A stretch of DNA of 64,000 nt from an uncultured Alphaproteobacteria bacterium. GTDB lineage: Bacteria > Pseudomonadota > Alphaproteobacteria > Caulobacterales > Caulobacteraceae. The notes under the pieces are model-generated. The model saw only the letters and a program-made list of their open reading frames with translations, had not been told where the DNA came from and searched no databases. The stretch is taken from the NCBI GenBank assembly GCA_903860975.1, contig CAIOSI010000043.1, positions 62,001 to 126,000 of the forward strand. The letters run 5' to 3'. A program made the translations under genes and the position numbers. Shown here piece after piece: positions 1 through 6,588 of this stretch (its first letter is position 1; every line of letters starts with the position of its first letter).

Positions 1-48
1 GCCGACGCGGCCATGTATGCCAAGAAACGTGAGCGGCGGGCGAGCTGA
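1..48 (+). CDS. C-terminal tail of a GGDEF-domain diguanylate cyclase (partial)
   Basis: Only the last 15 residues are in the window, read from base 1: ADAAMYAKKRERRAS then TGA. The A-D-x-A-M-Y-x-A/K-K pattern is the conserved end of GGDEF domains, which make cyclic di-GMP from two GTP. The rest, including the catalytic GGDEF loop and any sensor domain, lies upstream. Identification rests on this one short motif, so any other GGDEF-bearing protein is equally possible. Confidence 0.6.
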   Translation, partial: ADAAMYAKKRERRAS

Positions 49-78
49 GGTTCTTTTCCCAAGAGCGGGAAGACAAAA

Positions 79-297
79 CTAGGCGATGATATCTGGGTTC
101 AGCTGATCCTCGATGATGGAAATCTCGTCCTTCAGCTTCAGCTTTTTGCGCTTCAGGCGGCCGATCAGCAGCATATCCGGCAAGGGCATGAGTGAGATCG
201 CCTGTATGGCAGCGTGCAGATCCGCATGTTCCTGCCGAAGATCTACGAGCTGGGCCTCGAGGGCCGCATCAGAGAGGTCATCATTCATCGTGCCCAA
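79..297 (-). CDS. YdcH family (DUF465) small protein
   Basis: A 72-residue, highly charged, probably all-helical protein. The central signature GRLKRKKLKLKDEI matches the L-K-x-x-K-L-x-L-K-D-E-I/L core of the YdcH/DUF465 family, whose biochemical role is not known. It lies just before the TIGR02444-like gene on the same strand (stop of that gene at 301, 3 bases away), so the two are probably co-transcribed. A second, shorter family member sits at 1474-1647 on the other strand. Confidence 0.85.
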   Translation of the reverse strand: MGTMNDDLSDAALEAQLVDLRQEHADLHAAIQAISLMPLPDMLLIGRLKRKKLKLKDEISIIEDQLNPDIIA

Positions 298-300
298 ACT

Positions 301-744
301 CTAACTAAGAGCGGCCGCGAGCACAGCCAGGGCCTCGGCCGGCGCGGGCTTGCCCCATGCGCCAGATGCGGCCTCAAGCGCAGCCAGCGCATGTGCGCCG
401 CCATGCTCGCCGGTGAGGTCCTCGAGGGTCTCCATCAGCACTCGCTCCGCACGAAGTTCAATCGCCCTTACATCTTCGCGCAGGGCCTGGCGTTTGTCAT
501 CGTGGACACCGTCAAGCGCCGGCTTCAGCGAACGTCGGACCTGGCGGATTGGCGATAGCGTCAATGCTTCCCAGCGTCGCGCTATATCGGCCGCGCGGGC
601 CAGAACCGCCGGATCGGCGGCCTCTGCCCAGACCGCCCAGAGCAGCAACGGGACATTCTGGCCATAATCGTCCTGCAGCGCGAGGCACGCCTGCGGGACT
701 CCCGTCTGACCGTAGGCTTTGAGTGTCCAGTCCCATAACGCCAC
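301..744 (-). CDS. TIGR02444/DUF2390 family protein
   Basis: A 147-residue soluble protein. The pattern near the N-terminus (W-D-W-x-L-x-A-Y, then GVPQACLALQDDYGQNVPLL) is typical of the TIGR02444 (DUF2390) proteins of Proteobacteria, which begin with a short segment followed by C-L-x-L-Q-D-x-x-G-x-N-V. No catalytic motif or membrane segment is visible and the function is unknown. The start lies 3 bases after the ubiX stop, so it is probably translated from the ubiX transcript, with the YdcH gene following. Confidence 0.75.
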   Translation of the reverse strand: MALWDWTLKAYGQTGVPQACLALQDDYGQNVPLLLWAVWAEAADPAVLARAADIARRWEALTLSPIRQVRRSLKPALDGVHDDKRQALREDVRAIELRAERVLMETLEDLTGEHGGAHALAALEAASGAWGKPAPAEALAVLAAALS

Positions 745-747
745 GCC

Positions 748-1347
748 TCAGGCCTCCGCCTTTATTGGACCAACGTCCCGACCCCAGCGCTTAACCGGCG
801 CCCATGACAGGCCGAAGAGGTCCAGCGTACGCCCCACAGATTGGTCGACCATCGCCTCAATTGACGCCGGGCGCGCGTAGAAGGCCGGCAACGGCGGGGC
901 GATCACGGCACCCATCTCCGAGAGCTTTACGAGCGTGCGCAAATGACCCAGGTGCAGCGGGGTCTCGCGGATCATCAGCACCAGCGGCCGCCGCTCCTTC
1001 AGCACCACGTCCGCCGCGCGAGTGAGTAACGAGGACGTTACGCCTGAGGCGACCTCGCTCATCGTGCGAACCGAACAGGGCGCGACAATCATTCCCAGCG
1101 TTTTGAAGGAGCCAGAAGCAATAGCCGCGCCGATGTCAGCGGCTTTGTAGACCACGTCGGCCTGGGCGTGCACCTGCGCCACGGAAAGGCTGGTCTCCTG
1201 CGCCAGGGTAAGCGCGGCAGCTTTGCTCATCACAAGGTGGGATTCGACCCCAAGTTCGCGGCAGGCGTCAAGCGCGCGCAGGCCGTAAACCACTCCGGAG
1301 GCACCGGAAATGCCCACCACCAGTCTTGGGCGCCCACTCTGTGGCAT
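748..1347 (-). CDS. ubiX: UbiX flavin prenyltransferase
   Basis: A 199-residue flavoprotein. UbiX joins dimethylallyl phosphate to FMN to make the prenylated FMN cofactor used by UbiD-type decarboxylases, including the one in ubiquinone synthesis. The N-terminal GISGASGVVYGLRALDA is the FMN/phosphate-binding loop of the family, followed by PCSVRTMSEVASGV and the RETPLHLGHL segment that contributes to the active site. An AGGAAC Shine-Dalgarno sequence precedes the ATG. It heads a leftward set with the TIGR02444-like and YdcH genes. No ubiD is visible in this window. Confidence 0.95.
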   Translation of the reverse strand: MPQSGRPRLVVGISGASGVVYGLRALDACRELGVESHLVMSKAAALTLAQETSLSVAQVHAQADVVYKAADIGAAIASGSFKTLGMIVAPCSVRTMSEVASGVTSSLLTRAADVVLKERRPLVLMIRETPLHLGHLRTLVKLSEMGAVIAPPLPAFYARPASIEAMVDQSVGRTLDLFGLSWAPVKRWGRDVGPIKAEA

Positions 1348-1473
1348 GCGGAATGTTCCTAAATGTTAATGGCGAGCACAATGCAGGGTTCGCAGTCTGC
1401 AAACATATGTGATCTGACAGCGGCGCATAGCGGGTGTTCACTGTGGTTTCCAACAGCAAGGAGGCCAATTGTC

Positions 1474-1647
1474 ATGGCGTTGGAAGCCCGGATCCGTGAA
1501 CTCGGATCTCGTCACCAATCCCTCAAAGATGCGATACGGGACGAAATGCGCAGGCCCGCGTCGGATGACATCAGGCTTAAGGAACTCAAGCGACAGAAAC
1601 TCAGGCTGAAAGAAGAAATGGAAGCCCTGCGCGGAAAGATGCACTAG
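1474..1647 (+). CDS. YdcH family (DUF465) small protein
   Basis: A 57-residue charged helical protein starting MALEARIREL, with the family core RLKELKRQKLRLKEEME. The start was chosen because AAGGAGG lies about 10 bases upstream; the open frame extends further but its extra N-terminal part has no family resemblance. It is a paralogue of the 72-residue protein at 79-297 and is transcribed away from ubiX. An intrinsic terminator follows at 1693-1728. Function unknown. Confidence 0.85.
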   Translation: MALEARIRELGSRHQSLKDAIRDEMRRPASDDIRLKELKRQKLRLKEEMEALRGKMH

Positions 1648-1692
1648 CCCGCCGACTGTGGATGAGAGCTGAAGCCAGCCGCCAGAAGACAG

Positions 1693-1728
1693 GCGTGGGA
1701 GGGCCAATTGGTGCCTCCCACGCGTTTT
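1693..1728 (+). terminator. Intrinsic terminator after the YdcH gene
   Basis: A perfect 10-base-pair stem GCGTGGGAGG / CCTCCCACGC with an 11-base loop, followed by GTTTT on the plus strand. It lies between the converging YdcH and trcR genes and has a T-run only in the plus direction. Confidence 0.75.
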
Positions 1729-1744
1729 GCGGGATCAACGGGGC

Positions 1745-2419
1745 CTAGTCCTCGTCGTGCTCGTCTTCGAAGACCGACTCTAAAGTATGGTCTTCCTCTG
1801 GCTGGTCGTGCTCGACCACGCCGGTTTCGGAAGCCGGCAATAAGGTCGCCCCCTCAGGCTCCACGATCCCCTTGCGTTTGTCGTCCTTGGCCTTTTTGTC
1901 GGCGGCCTTCTTCACAACCGCGTCTAGCTCCAGCTGAGTGGAAAGACCCAGGGTCACCGGATCGACCGGCTTGATATTGGCCGAATTCCAGTGGGTCCGG
2001 TTGCGCACCTGGTCGATTGTCGCCTTCGTGGTACCCAGAATTCGGGCCAGTTGGGAATCAGCCACTTCGGGGTGATTGCGCAGGAACCAGGCAATTGCAT
2101 CCGGCCGATCTTGGCGACGCGAGACCGGCGTGTAGCGAGGTGCCTTCTTCTGCGGCTTGAGGTACTCGGCATGCCGGCTTTTCAGCGCGACGAGCTTATG
2201 GCTGGCGTTCTTCTCAGCCAGATCCAGTTCCTCGCGGCTTAGCTGGCCGTTGGCGATCGGGTCGGCACCGCGAATGTCGCGCGCCACTTCGCCGTCGGCG
2301 ATACCCTTAACCTCTAGGGGGTGGAGGCCGCAGAATTCGGCGATTTGTTCAAACGTAAGTGAGGTGTTGTCCACAAGCCAAACGGCGGTCGCCTTCGGCA
2401 TCAGGATGTCAGTGGTCAT
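1745..2419 (-). CDS. trcR: DUF1013 / TrcR-type cell-cycle transcriptional regulator
   Basis: A 224-residue protein that starts MTTDILMPKATAVWLVDNTS and carries LTFEQIAEFCGLHPLEVKGI, the hallmark of the DUF1013 proteins named TrcR in alphaproteobacteria. Two helix-turn-helix-like stretches are visible: around residues 20-45, and QLARILGTTKATIDQVRNRT in the middle. The C-terminus is very acidic. The ATG at 2419 was chosen over an open frame 48 codons longer because the family begins at this Met and the extension overlaps a stable hairpin. The function as a cell-cycle transcription factor is family knowledge. The gene stands alone, with a structured 5' leader. Confidence 0.85.
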   Translation of the reverse strand: MTTDILMPKATAVWLVDNTSLTFEQIAEFCGLHPLEVKGIADGEVARDIRGADPIANGQLSREELDLAEKNASHKLVALKSRHAEYLKPQKKAPRYTPVSRRQDRPDAIAWFLRNHPEVADSQLARILGTTKATIDQVRNRTHWNSANIKPVDPVTLGLSTQLELDAVVKKAADKKAKDDKRKGIVEPEGATLLPASETGVVEHDQPEEDHTLESVFEDEHDED

Positions 2420-2453
2420 GGTCTTGGCTTTTCCGTGCGTCGGAAATGAAGGC

Positions 2454-2473
2454 GCCCGGCCTTTCGGCCGGGC
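2454..2473 (-). promoter_or_regulatory. Stable GNRA-loop hairpin in the trcR leader
   Basis: Read on the minus strand: GCCCGGCC, loop GAAA, GGCCGGGC. This is a perfect 8-base-pair GC stem with a GNRA tetraloop, 34 bases ahead of the trcR start codon. A second weak hairpin (TTCCG/CGGAA) lies between it and the start. There is no T-run, so a role in mRNA stability or translation is more likely than termination. The role is inferred. Confidence 0.4.
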
Positions 2474-2765
2474 GGTGATGATCGACCTATAGGCCGGATC
2501 GGCGATTGAGGAAACGGGGTTTTCACCATCGGGTCGGTGAGCCTCAAGCCGGCACCGTCTCAAAGGGTCGAGATTGCGGTCAGTCTCAACACTGTCTGGC
2601 CGTCCAGGATCACCGGGCTGTCGTCGCCAATGGGGTGATCGTGTCGGCCCAGATCGGTTTTACGCCATCGTCACGTACGTCTTTACCTCGTTCACGAACC
2701 CAGGATTTCAAGGTCGTCGGTGGCAGGCATGGCGGGCTCCGGAGTTTAGAAAATCCGGCGGCCAT
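2474..2765. other. Gap upstream of trcR with no supported gene
   Basis: About 290 bases between the trcR leader hairpin and the terminator at 2766-2793. The minus strand has a 12-codon frame (start 2730, GGAG about 10 bases before it, peptide MPATDDLEILGS) and fragments in other frames with stops. This could be a decayed gene, but nothing is recognisable. The plus strand is open from about 2506 to 2862 but reads through the terminator stem and A-run, so it is unlikely to be coding. Confidence 0.4.
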
Positions 2766-2793
2766 AAAAAAAGCCGCCAGGACCCTGGCGGCT
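2766..2793 (-). terminator. Strong intrinsic terminator, leftward
   Basis: On the minus strand: AGCCGCCAG, loop GGTC, CTGGCGGCT, then a T-run of seven. It has a perfect 9-base-pair stem. It lies 27 bases past a 27-codon frame and about 170 bases past the thioesterase stop, so it ends either the thioesterase transcript or a leader transcript (attenuator). Confidence 0.85.
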
Positions 2794-2819
2794 GGTGAAG
2801 ATGATCTATGGGCCTGGTC

Positions 2820-2903
2820 TCAGGCCATTCGATCCTTCGCCGTCGCCCGGGGCGTCGGATAGCTAAAATACCAATTGGCAAATGGGCTGGCGGCGAAGGT
2901 CAT
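2820..2903 (-). CDS. Candidate 27-residue leader peptide
   Basis: A minus-strand frame of 27 codons with an aromatic cluster (F-A-N-W-Y-F-S-Y) in its first half. It ends inside the small stem GGCCTG/CAGGCC and is followed after 27 bases by a strong terminator. It starts 8 bases after the stop of an 11-codon frame (2912-2947) that has a good GGGGA ribosome site, so it could be translated by coupling. The arrangement resembles an aromatic-amino-acid attenuator, but no aromatic pathway gene follows. It may be spurious. Confidence 0.25.
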   Translation of the reverse strand: MTFAASPFANWYFSYPTPRATAKDRMA

Positions 2904-2911
2904 TGACGAAA

Positions 2912-2947
2912 TCAGTAGCGTCCCGCCAAGTGGCCGTCACGTGTCAT
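2912..2947 (-). CDS. Candidate 11-residue upstream peptide
   Basis: Minus-strand frame MTRDGHLAGRY with AAGGGGACTTGAG directly before the ATG, which is a better ribosome site than many genes here have. It starts about 18 bases after the thioesterase stop and ends 8 bases before the 27-codon frame. It has no recognisable family; it is reported because of the ribosome site and the terminator that follows. Confidence 0.2.
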   Translation of the reverse strand: MTRDGHLAGRY

Positions 2948-2965
2948 CTCAAGTCCCCTTCGCCT

Positions 2966-3904
2966 CTAAAGGGTCAGACCCTTGACCACTTTCGCGTCTG
3001 CCTCTGCAAGATCTTCATTGCCAAGGGTCACGATCTTGCGGGTTTCAAGATCGAAGGAGACGGCGATCGCCTCTGCGACGCCCCAGGCCCGACCACTCTG
3101 GGGGTCGAGCAGCCAATGCGTGAATTTCCGAAATCTCGCGTCTCCGCCAGACACGCCCGAACGCAGTTCCACCCGGTCGCCTGCTTTGGGCCAGTCCAGA
3201 TAGATCAGGCGATATTCCAACGCTGCGCCACCGATGCGTTTGGCAGGCTCATCTTCTCTGCCGCGAGCGCGGTGCGAGACATGAGGCATGCCTTCGGAGA
3301 TGCGGGCCATCATTTGCTCGGTTCGCATGCGTCCAAACAGGTCGCAATCAGCGAGCCGGATCGCGCCCAAAGCCGTCCGCCCCAGGCCCAGTGCGTCGGC
3401 ACGCGCCAGACTGGCTTGGCTGGTGACTGGCCCAAGTGAGAGGCTTCGCCCCGCAGCTTGCTGCGGAACTTCGAGGCTCAAGGCCTGCGCCCGGTCCAAC
3501 GCCCGCGCTGGCCAGGGAAATGGACGCCCCTCGCGGGCGGTGGCATGGGCGACAACGGTCTGAAAAGTGGCGGCGAGCTCTCCGTCACGATGGCGCAGCA
3601 GGAACAACAGCCGTGCGTCGGTTTCACCCATCTCCAACACGCCCGCGGTCATGATGAGGGGCGCGCCGGCGCGGGCTTCGCGAAGGAAACGGATATGCTG
3701 CTCGCGCACAATAAGGGTCGCGCGGGCATCGGCAGAAAAAGCTCCGGCCATCCCGAGCTCGGCAGCCAGACTGACCAGCCCTTCCATGGATCGGGCGACA
3801 TAAAAGCCGACGTTCAGATGGCCCATGGCGTCGCATTCCCAGCTGGCGACGCTGCCTCGCCAAACCTCAACGGCTTCGCCCAAGATTTGCTCCCGAAATA
3901 CCAC
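2966..3904 (-). CDS. Double-hotdog acyl-CoA thioesterase family protein
   Basis: A 312-residue soluble protein with two hotdog folds. The N-terminal half has WECDAMGHLNVGFYVARSME, the D-x-M-G-H-L/V-N helix motif of 4-hydroxybenzoyl-CoA/fatty-acyl-CoA thioesterases, and the C-terminal half has LADCDLFGRMRTEQMMARI at the equivalent place. Such proteins hydrolyse acyl-CoA esters; the substrate cannot be told from the sequence. It is transcribed alone, away from the cytochrome b gene, and is probably ended by the terminator at 2766-2793. Confidence 0.75.
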   Translation of the reverse strand: MVFREQILGEAVEVWRGSVASWECDAMGHLNVGFYVARSMEGLVSLAAELGMAGAFSADARATLIVREQHIRFLREARAGAPLIMTAGVLEMGETDARLLFLLRHRDGELAATFQTVVAHATAREGRPFPWPARALDRAQALSLEVPQQAAGRSLSLGPVTSQASLARADALGLGRTALGAIRLADCDLFGRMRTEQMMARISEGMPHVSHRARGREDEPAKRIGGAALEYRLIYLDWPKAGDRVELRSGVSGGDARFRKFTHWLLDPQSGRAWGVAEAIAVSFDLETRKIVTLGNEDLAEADAKVVKGLTL

Positions 3905-4030
3905 GCCCGACTTTAGAGCCGCCCGGTGCCTTGGCCTAGGCGGCGTGAGTCGGATGTAACCTTGTTCACCTCGCCTCCGAATTCTTTTCGTGGCAAACCA
4001 GAACGACTTTCAGGCGAGGAACCGTCGAAG

Positions 4031-4861
4031 ATGAACCGTTCCAGGAAGATCCTGGTCTATCGCCACGCTGCGATCACGCGCCTGACCCACTGGATCAATG
4101 TGCTGGCGCTGACGTTGCTGCTGATGAGTGGCCTCAATATCTTCGGCGCTCACCCGGCACTTTATTGGGGACAGAAGGCGACCTTTGCTCATCCCTGGGT
4201 GCTTATTGCGGCTGAGCAGCACGGCCAGCACACGGTAGGTTTCACTCAAATCGGTTCGATGAAGTTCAACACCACCGGCGTCCTTGGCTACTCCGGAAAG
4301 GTTGGAGAATTCGAACAGGTGGCGTTTCCGTCCTGGGCCACAGTCCCCAGCTATCGTGACCTGGCCGACAGCCGACACTGGCATTTTTTCTTCGCCTGGC
4401 TCTTCGTGATCAACGGCCTGGTCTATTGGCTGGTCGGCTTGGCAAGCGGCCACATACGCAACGATCTTCTGCCCAACGGACACGATATCGCGCCCAAGAA
4501 CATCTGGCATGAGATCGCCATCCATGCCCGTTTGAAGTTCCCCAAGGGCGAAGAAGCGCGTCGCTATAACGTCCTGCAAAAAACCACCTACTTGGGTGTG
4601 GTCTTGGTGGTGCTCCCTTTGATGGTGCTGACGGGCTTATGCATGTCGCCCGGTTTTAACGCCGCCACACCTTGGCTTGTGGATGTCTTTGGCGGTCGGC
4701 AGTCGGCCCGCACGATCCATTTCATCACCGCTTTCGCCATCGTGGGTTTCGTGCTGCTGCACCTCTTTATGGTGGTGGCGTCAGGAACATGGAACAACAT
4801 CCGCTCAATGATCACCGGCCGATACGCCATTGTGACCGACAAGCCTGGAGCGTCGACATGA
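4031..4861 (+). CDS. Cytochrome b/b6-domain membrane protein (cytochrome b561 type)
   Basis: A 276-residue integral membrane haem protein. It starts YRHAAITRLTHWINVLALTLLLMSG, the first helix of the Ni-Fe-hydrogenase/formate-dehydrogenase cytochrome b group, with His ligands in that helix. Further helices are near residues 125-150, 190-215 and 230-255 (RTIHFITAFAIVGFVLLHLFM). A gcgagga ribosome site supports the ATG at 4031 rather than an open frame 35 codons longer. Its stop overlaps the next gene's start (ATGA), so it is almost certainly the quinone-side electron partner of the molybdoenzyme. The insert between helices 1 and 2 is long. Confidence 0.85.
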   Translation: MNRSRKILVYRHAAITRLTHWINVLALTLLLMSGLNIFGAHPALYWGQKATFAHPWVLIAAEQHGQHTVGFTQIGSMKFNTTGVLGYSGKVGEFEQVAFPSWATVPSYRDLADSRHWHFFFAWLFVINGLVYWLVGLASGHIRNDLLPNGHDIAPKNIWHEIAIHARLKFPKGEEARRYNVLQKTTYLGVVLVVLPLMVLTGLCMSPGFNAATPWLVDVFGGRQSARTIHFITAFAIVGFVLLHLFMVVASGTWNNIRSMITGRYAIVTDKPGAST

Positions 4862-5634
4862 GCCTCTTGGCGAACCGTCGCGGCTGGCTGCGAGCGGGAC
4901 TTGCGTCGGCCGGCGCCCTGGTCCTGGGGGCCTGCGACAAGATCACGAGCGATCCCAGGAGTATTGCCTTCCTCCAAAGCGCCGAGGGCCTGACGCGTCG
5001 AGCCCAGCGCCTGGTCGTCGACCGAAAGGCTCTGGCGCGGGAGTTCACCCACGCTGATATTTCACCCGACTTCAGGCCGAATGGCTCCATTGATCCCACG
5101 GACGCCGACTATGTTGCGCTGAAGACAAAGGGGTTCTCCGACTACCGCCTGGTGATTGACGGCCTGGTCGAGCGGCCCCTTTCGCTCAGCCTTGAGGACC
5201 TGCGCCAACAACCATCGCGCACCCAGATCACCCGGCATGACTGCGTCGAAGGCTGGTCATCGATCGGAAAATGGACCGGAGCGAGGCTCGGACCGTTGCT
5301 TGATCAGGCCGGCCTGAAAAAGACCGCGCGGTATATCGTCTTCCACTGTGGGGACACGCTGGAACAGACGCTGGACGGATCGGGCCAGTATTACGAAAGC
5401 ATTGACCTCATCGACGCCTACCACCCGCAGACCATCCTGGCCTATGCCATGAACGATTCCGTGCTGCCGGTTTCGCACGGAGCGCCGCTGCGCCTGCGTG
5501 TCGAGCGACAGCTCGGCTACAAGCAAGCCAAGTACATCATGCGGATCGAGGCGGTTGAAGACTATCGCCACCTTGGCCGCGGCAATGGCGGCTTCTGGGA
5601 AGACCGTGGATACGAGTGGTACGCCGGGATCTGA
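4858..5634 (+). CDS. Molybdopterin-dependent oxidoreductase, sulfite-oxidase/YedY fold
   Basis: A 258-residue periplasmic enzyme. The N-terminus has a twin arginine (RRGWLRAG), a hydrophobic stretch and a lipobox-like LGAC, suggesting TAT export and lipid anchoring. The domain has ITRHDCVEGWSSIGKWTGA, where the Cys is the expected molybdenum ligand of the sulfite-oxidase fold, then GAPLRLRVERQLGYKQAKYI. The translational overlap with the cytochrome b gene indicates a two-protein redox system like MsrP/MsrQ or SoxC-type pairs. The substrate is unknown; the protein is smaller than true SoxC. Confidence 0.85.
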   Translation: MSLLANRRGWLRAGLASAGALVLGACDKITSDPRSIAFLQSAEGLTRRAQRLVVDRKALAREFTHADISPDFRPNGSIDPTDADYVALKTKGFSDYRLVIDGLVERPLSLSLEDLRQQPSRTQITRHDCVEGWSSIGKWTGARLGPLLDQAGLKKTARYIVFHCGDTLEQTLDGSGQYYESIDLIDAYHPQTILAYAMNDSVLPVSHGAPLRLRVERQLGYKQAKYIMRIEAVEDYRHLGRGNGGFWEDRGYEWYAGI

Positions 5635-5644
5635 CGATAACGCT

Positions 5645-6445
5645 TCAGTAGGGCGATTTGGCCACGATCTCGGCTTCCTTCGCACAGGCGGCCAGGTCAG
5701 GTGCGGGACCGGCCTTTCGGGCGGCCTCGACTTCCCTTCGGACGTTCTCAAGGTCCTTGCGGAAGGCTTCCTGGCCGTGCAGCGCTGCAACCACGATCGA
5801 TCCGTTCATTCGGCCAGCCTCGACGGCGCTCAGATTGTGCACGCCGCAGACCAGCCGTCCTTCACCGAAGGCCCGGGCGCGGGACAGGATTTCGTTCGCC
5901 CGGTCGGGGGCGAGCTCGGCCATGATCAGGCCAACCGTCCAGCCCCACGTGTTGTGACCGGAAGGATAGTCGGGGCTCGCCGACAGCAACGGCGACTTTT
6001 CGATGCAGGTCGGGCCTTCATCGATCAAATAGGGCCGCTGTCGCTTGTAGATATTCTTCGGTCGGTCGGTCGCCACGCTGACATCGCGGCCAATGCGGGC
6101 AATCAGAGCATTGGTTTTCGGCGCATTGGTCATCGTCAGATCGACGCCGATCGCACAAGACAGGTCCTTCAGGATCACAAGCTGGTTCACATCGTTCTGG
6201 GCCAGGGCCCAGCGTGGGGTATCTTTGAGCGACCGGGTTGCGAGGAAGACCGAACGGTCGGCTTCGTAGCGTGTCGTGCCTGCGACCGGCGCAGGCGGCA
6301 GAATCTTGTAGGTATCCGGCGCAGCCGCTCCCAAGTAGCCTTGGGCGGTGGGCGTAACCATGGGCGCGGCCGGCTTCGGCGCCTCTGTCGCACCCATCAT
6401 CGCCACCGCAGCCACGCTCGCCGCCAACACAAACGTCCAACGCAT
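5645..6445 (-). CDS. PAP2-type class A acid phosphatase, exported
   Basis: A 266-residue protein with a signal peptide (MRWTFVLAASVAAVAMMG). PAP2 motifs are present: KNIYKRQRPY (K-x6-R-P), PSGHNTWGW (P-S-G-H) and RLVCGVHNLSAVEAGR for motif 3. In classic enzymes motif 3 is S-R-x5-H-x3-D; here the nucleophilic His remains, the Ser is Gly and the Asp is Ala, a divergence that may alter catalysis. The start at 6445 has a GGGAG ribosome site and places the signal peptide at the N-terminus. It likely frees phosphate from organic esters in the periplasm. It converges on the molybdoenzyme gene. Confidence 0.85.
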   Translation of the reverse strand: MRWTFVLAASVAAVAMMGATEAPKPAAPMVTPTAQGYLGAAAPDTYKILPPAPVAGTTRYEADRSVFLATRSLKDTPRWALAQNDVNQLVILKDLSCAIGVDLTMTNAPKTNALIARIGRDVSVATDRPKNIYKRQRPYLIDEGPTCIEKSPLLSASPDYPSGHNTWGWTVGLIMAELAPDRANEILSRARAFGEGRLVCGVHNLSAVEAGRMNGSIVVAALHGQEAFRKDLENVRREVEAARKAGPAPDLAACAKEAEIVAKSPY

Positions 6446-6588
6446 TCCGCTCTCCCAGGTCCGTTGCATCCGGTTTTGCAGAGCTGACCGCAGGTTACAA
6501 CTCCCGCCAGCCGCCCCTCCCGACGACCTGAGTGTCGACGTGGACGCCGCCGAGGCCACAATCCAGGTGTCCTGCAAGTAGGATCGAC

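Noticed and set aside
2506-2862. 118-codon plus-strand frame upstream of trcR
   Set aside because: It reads through the terminator stem and its A-run, has no family resemblance and no convincing ribosome site.
5498-6487. 329-codon plus-strand frame opposite the acid phosphatase
   Set aside because: No motif, and the minus-strand gene has a signal peptide and three PAP2 motifs.
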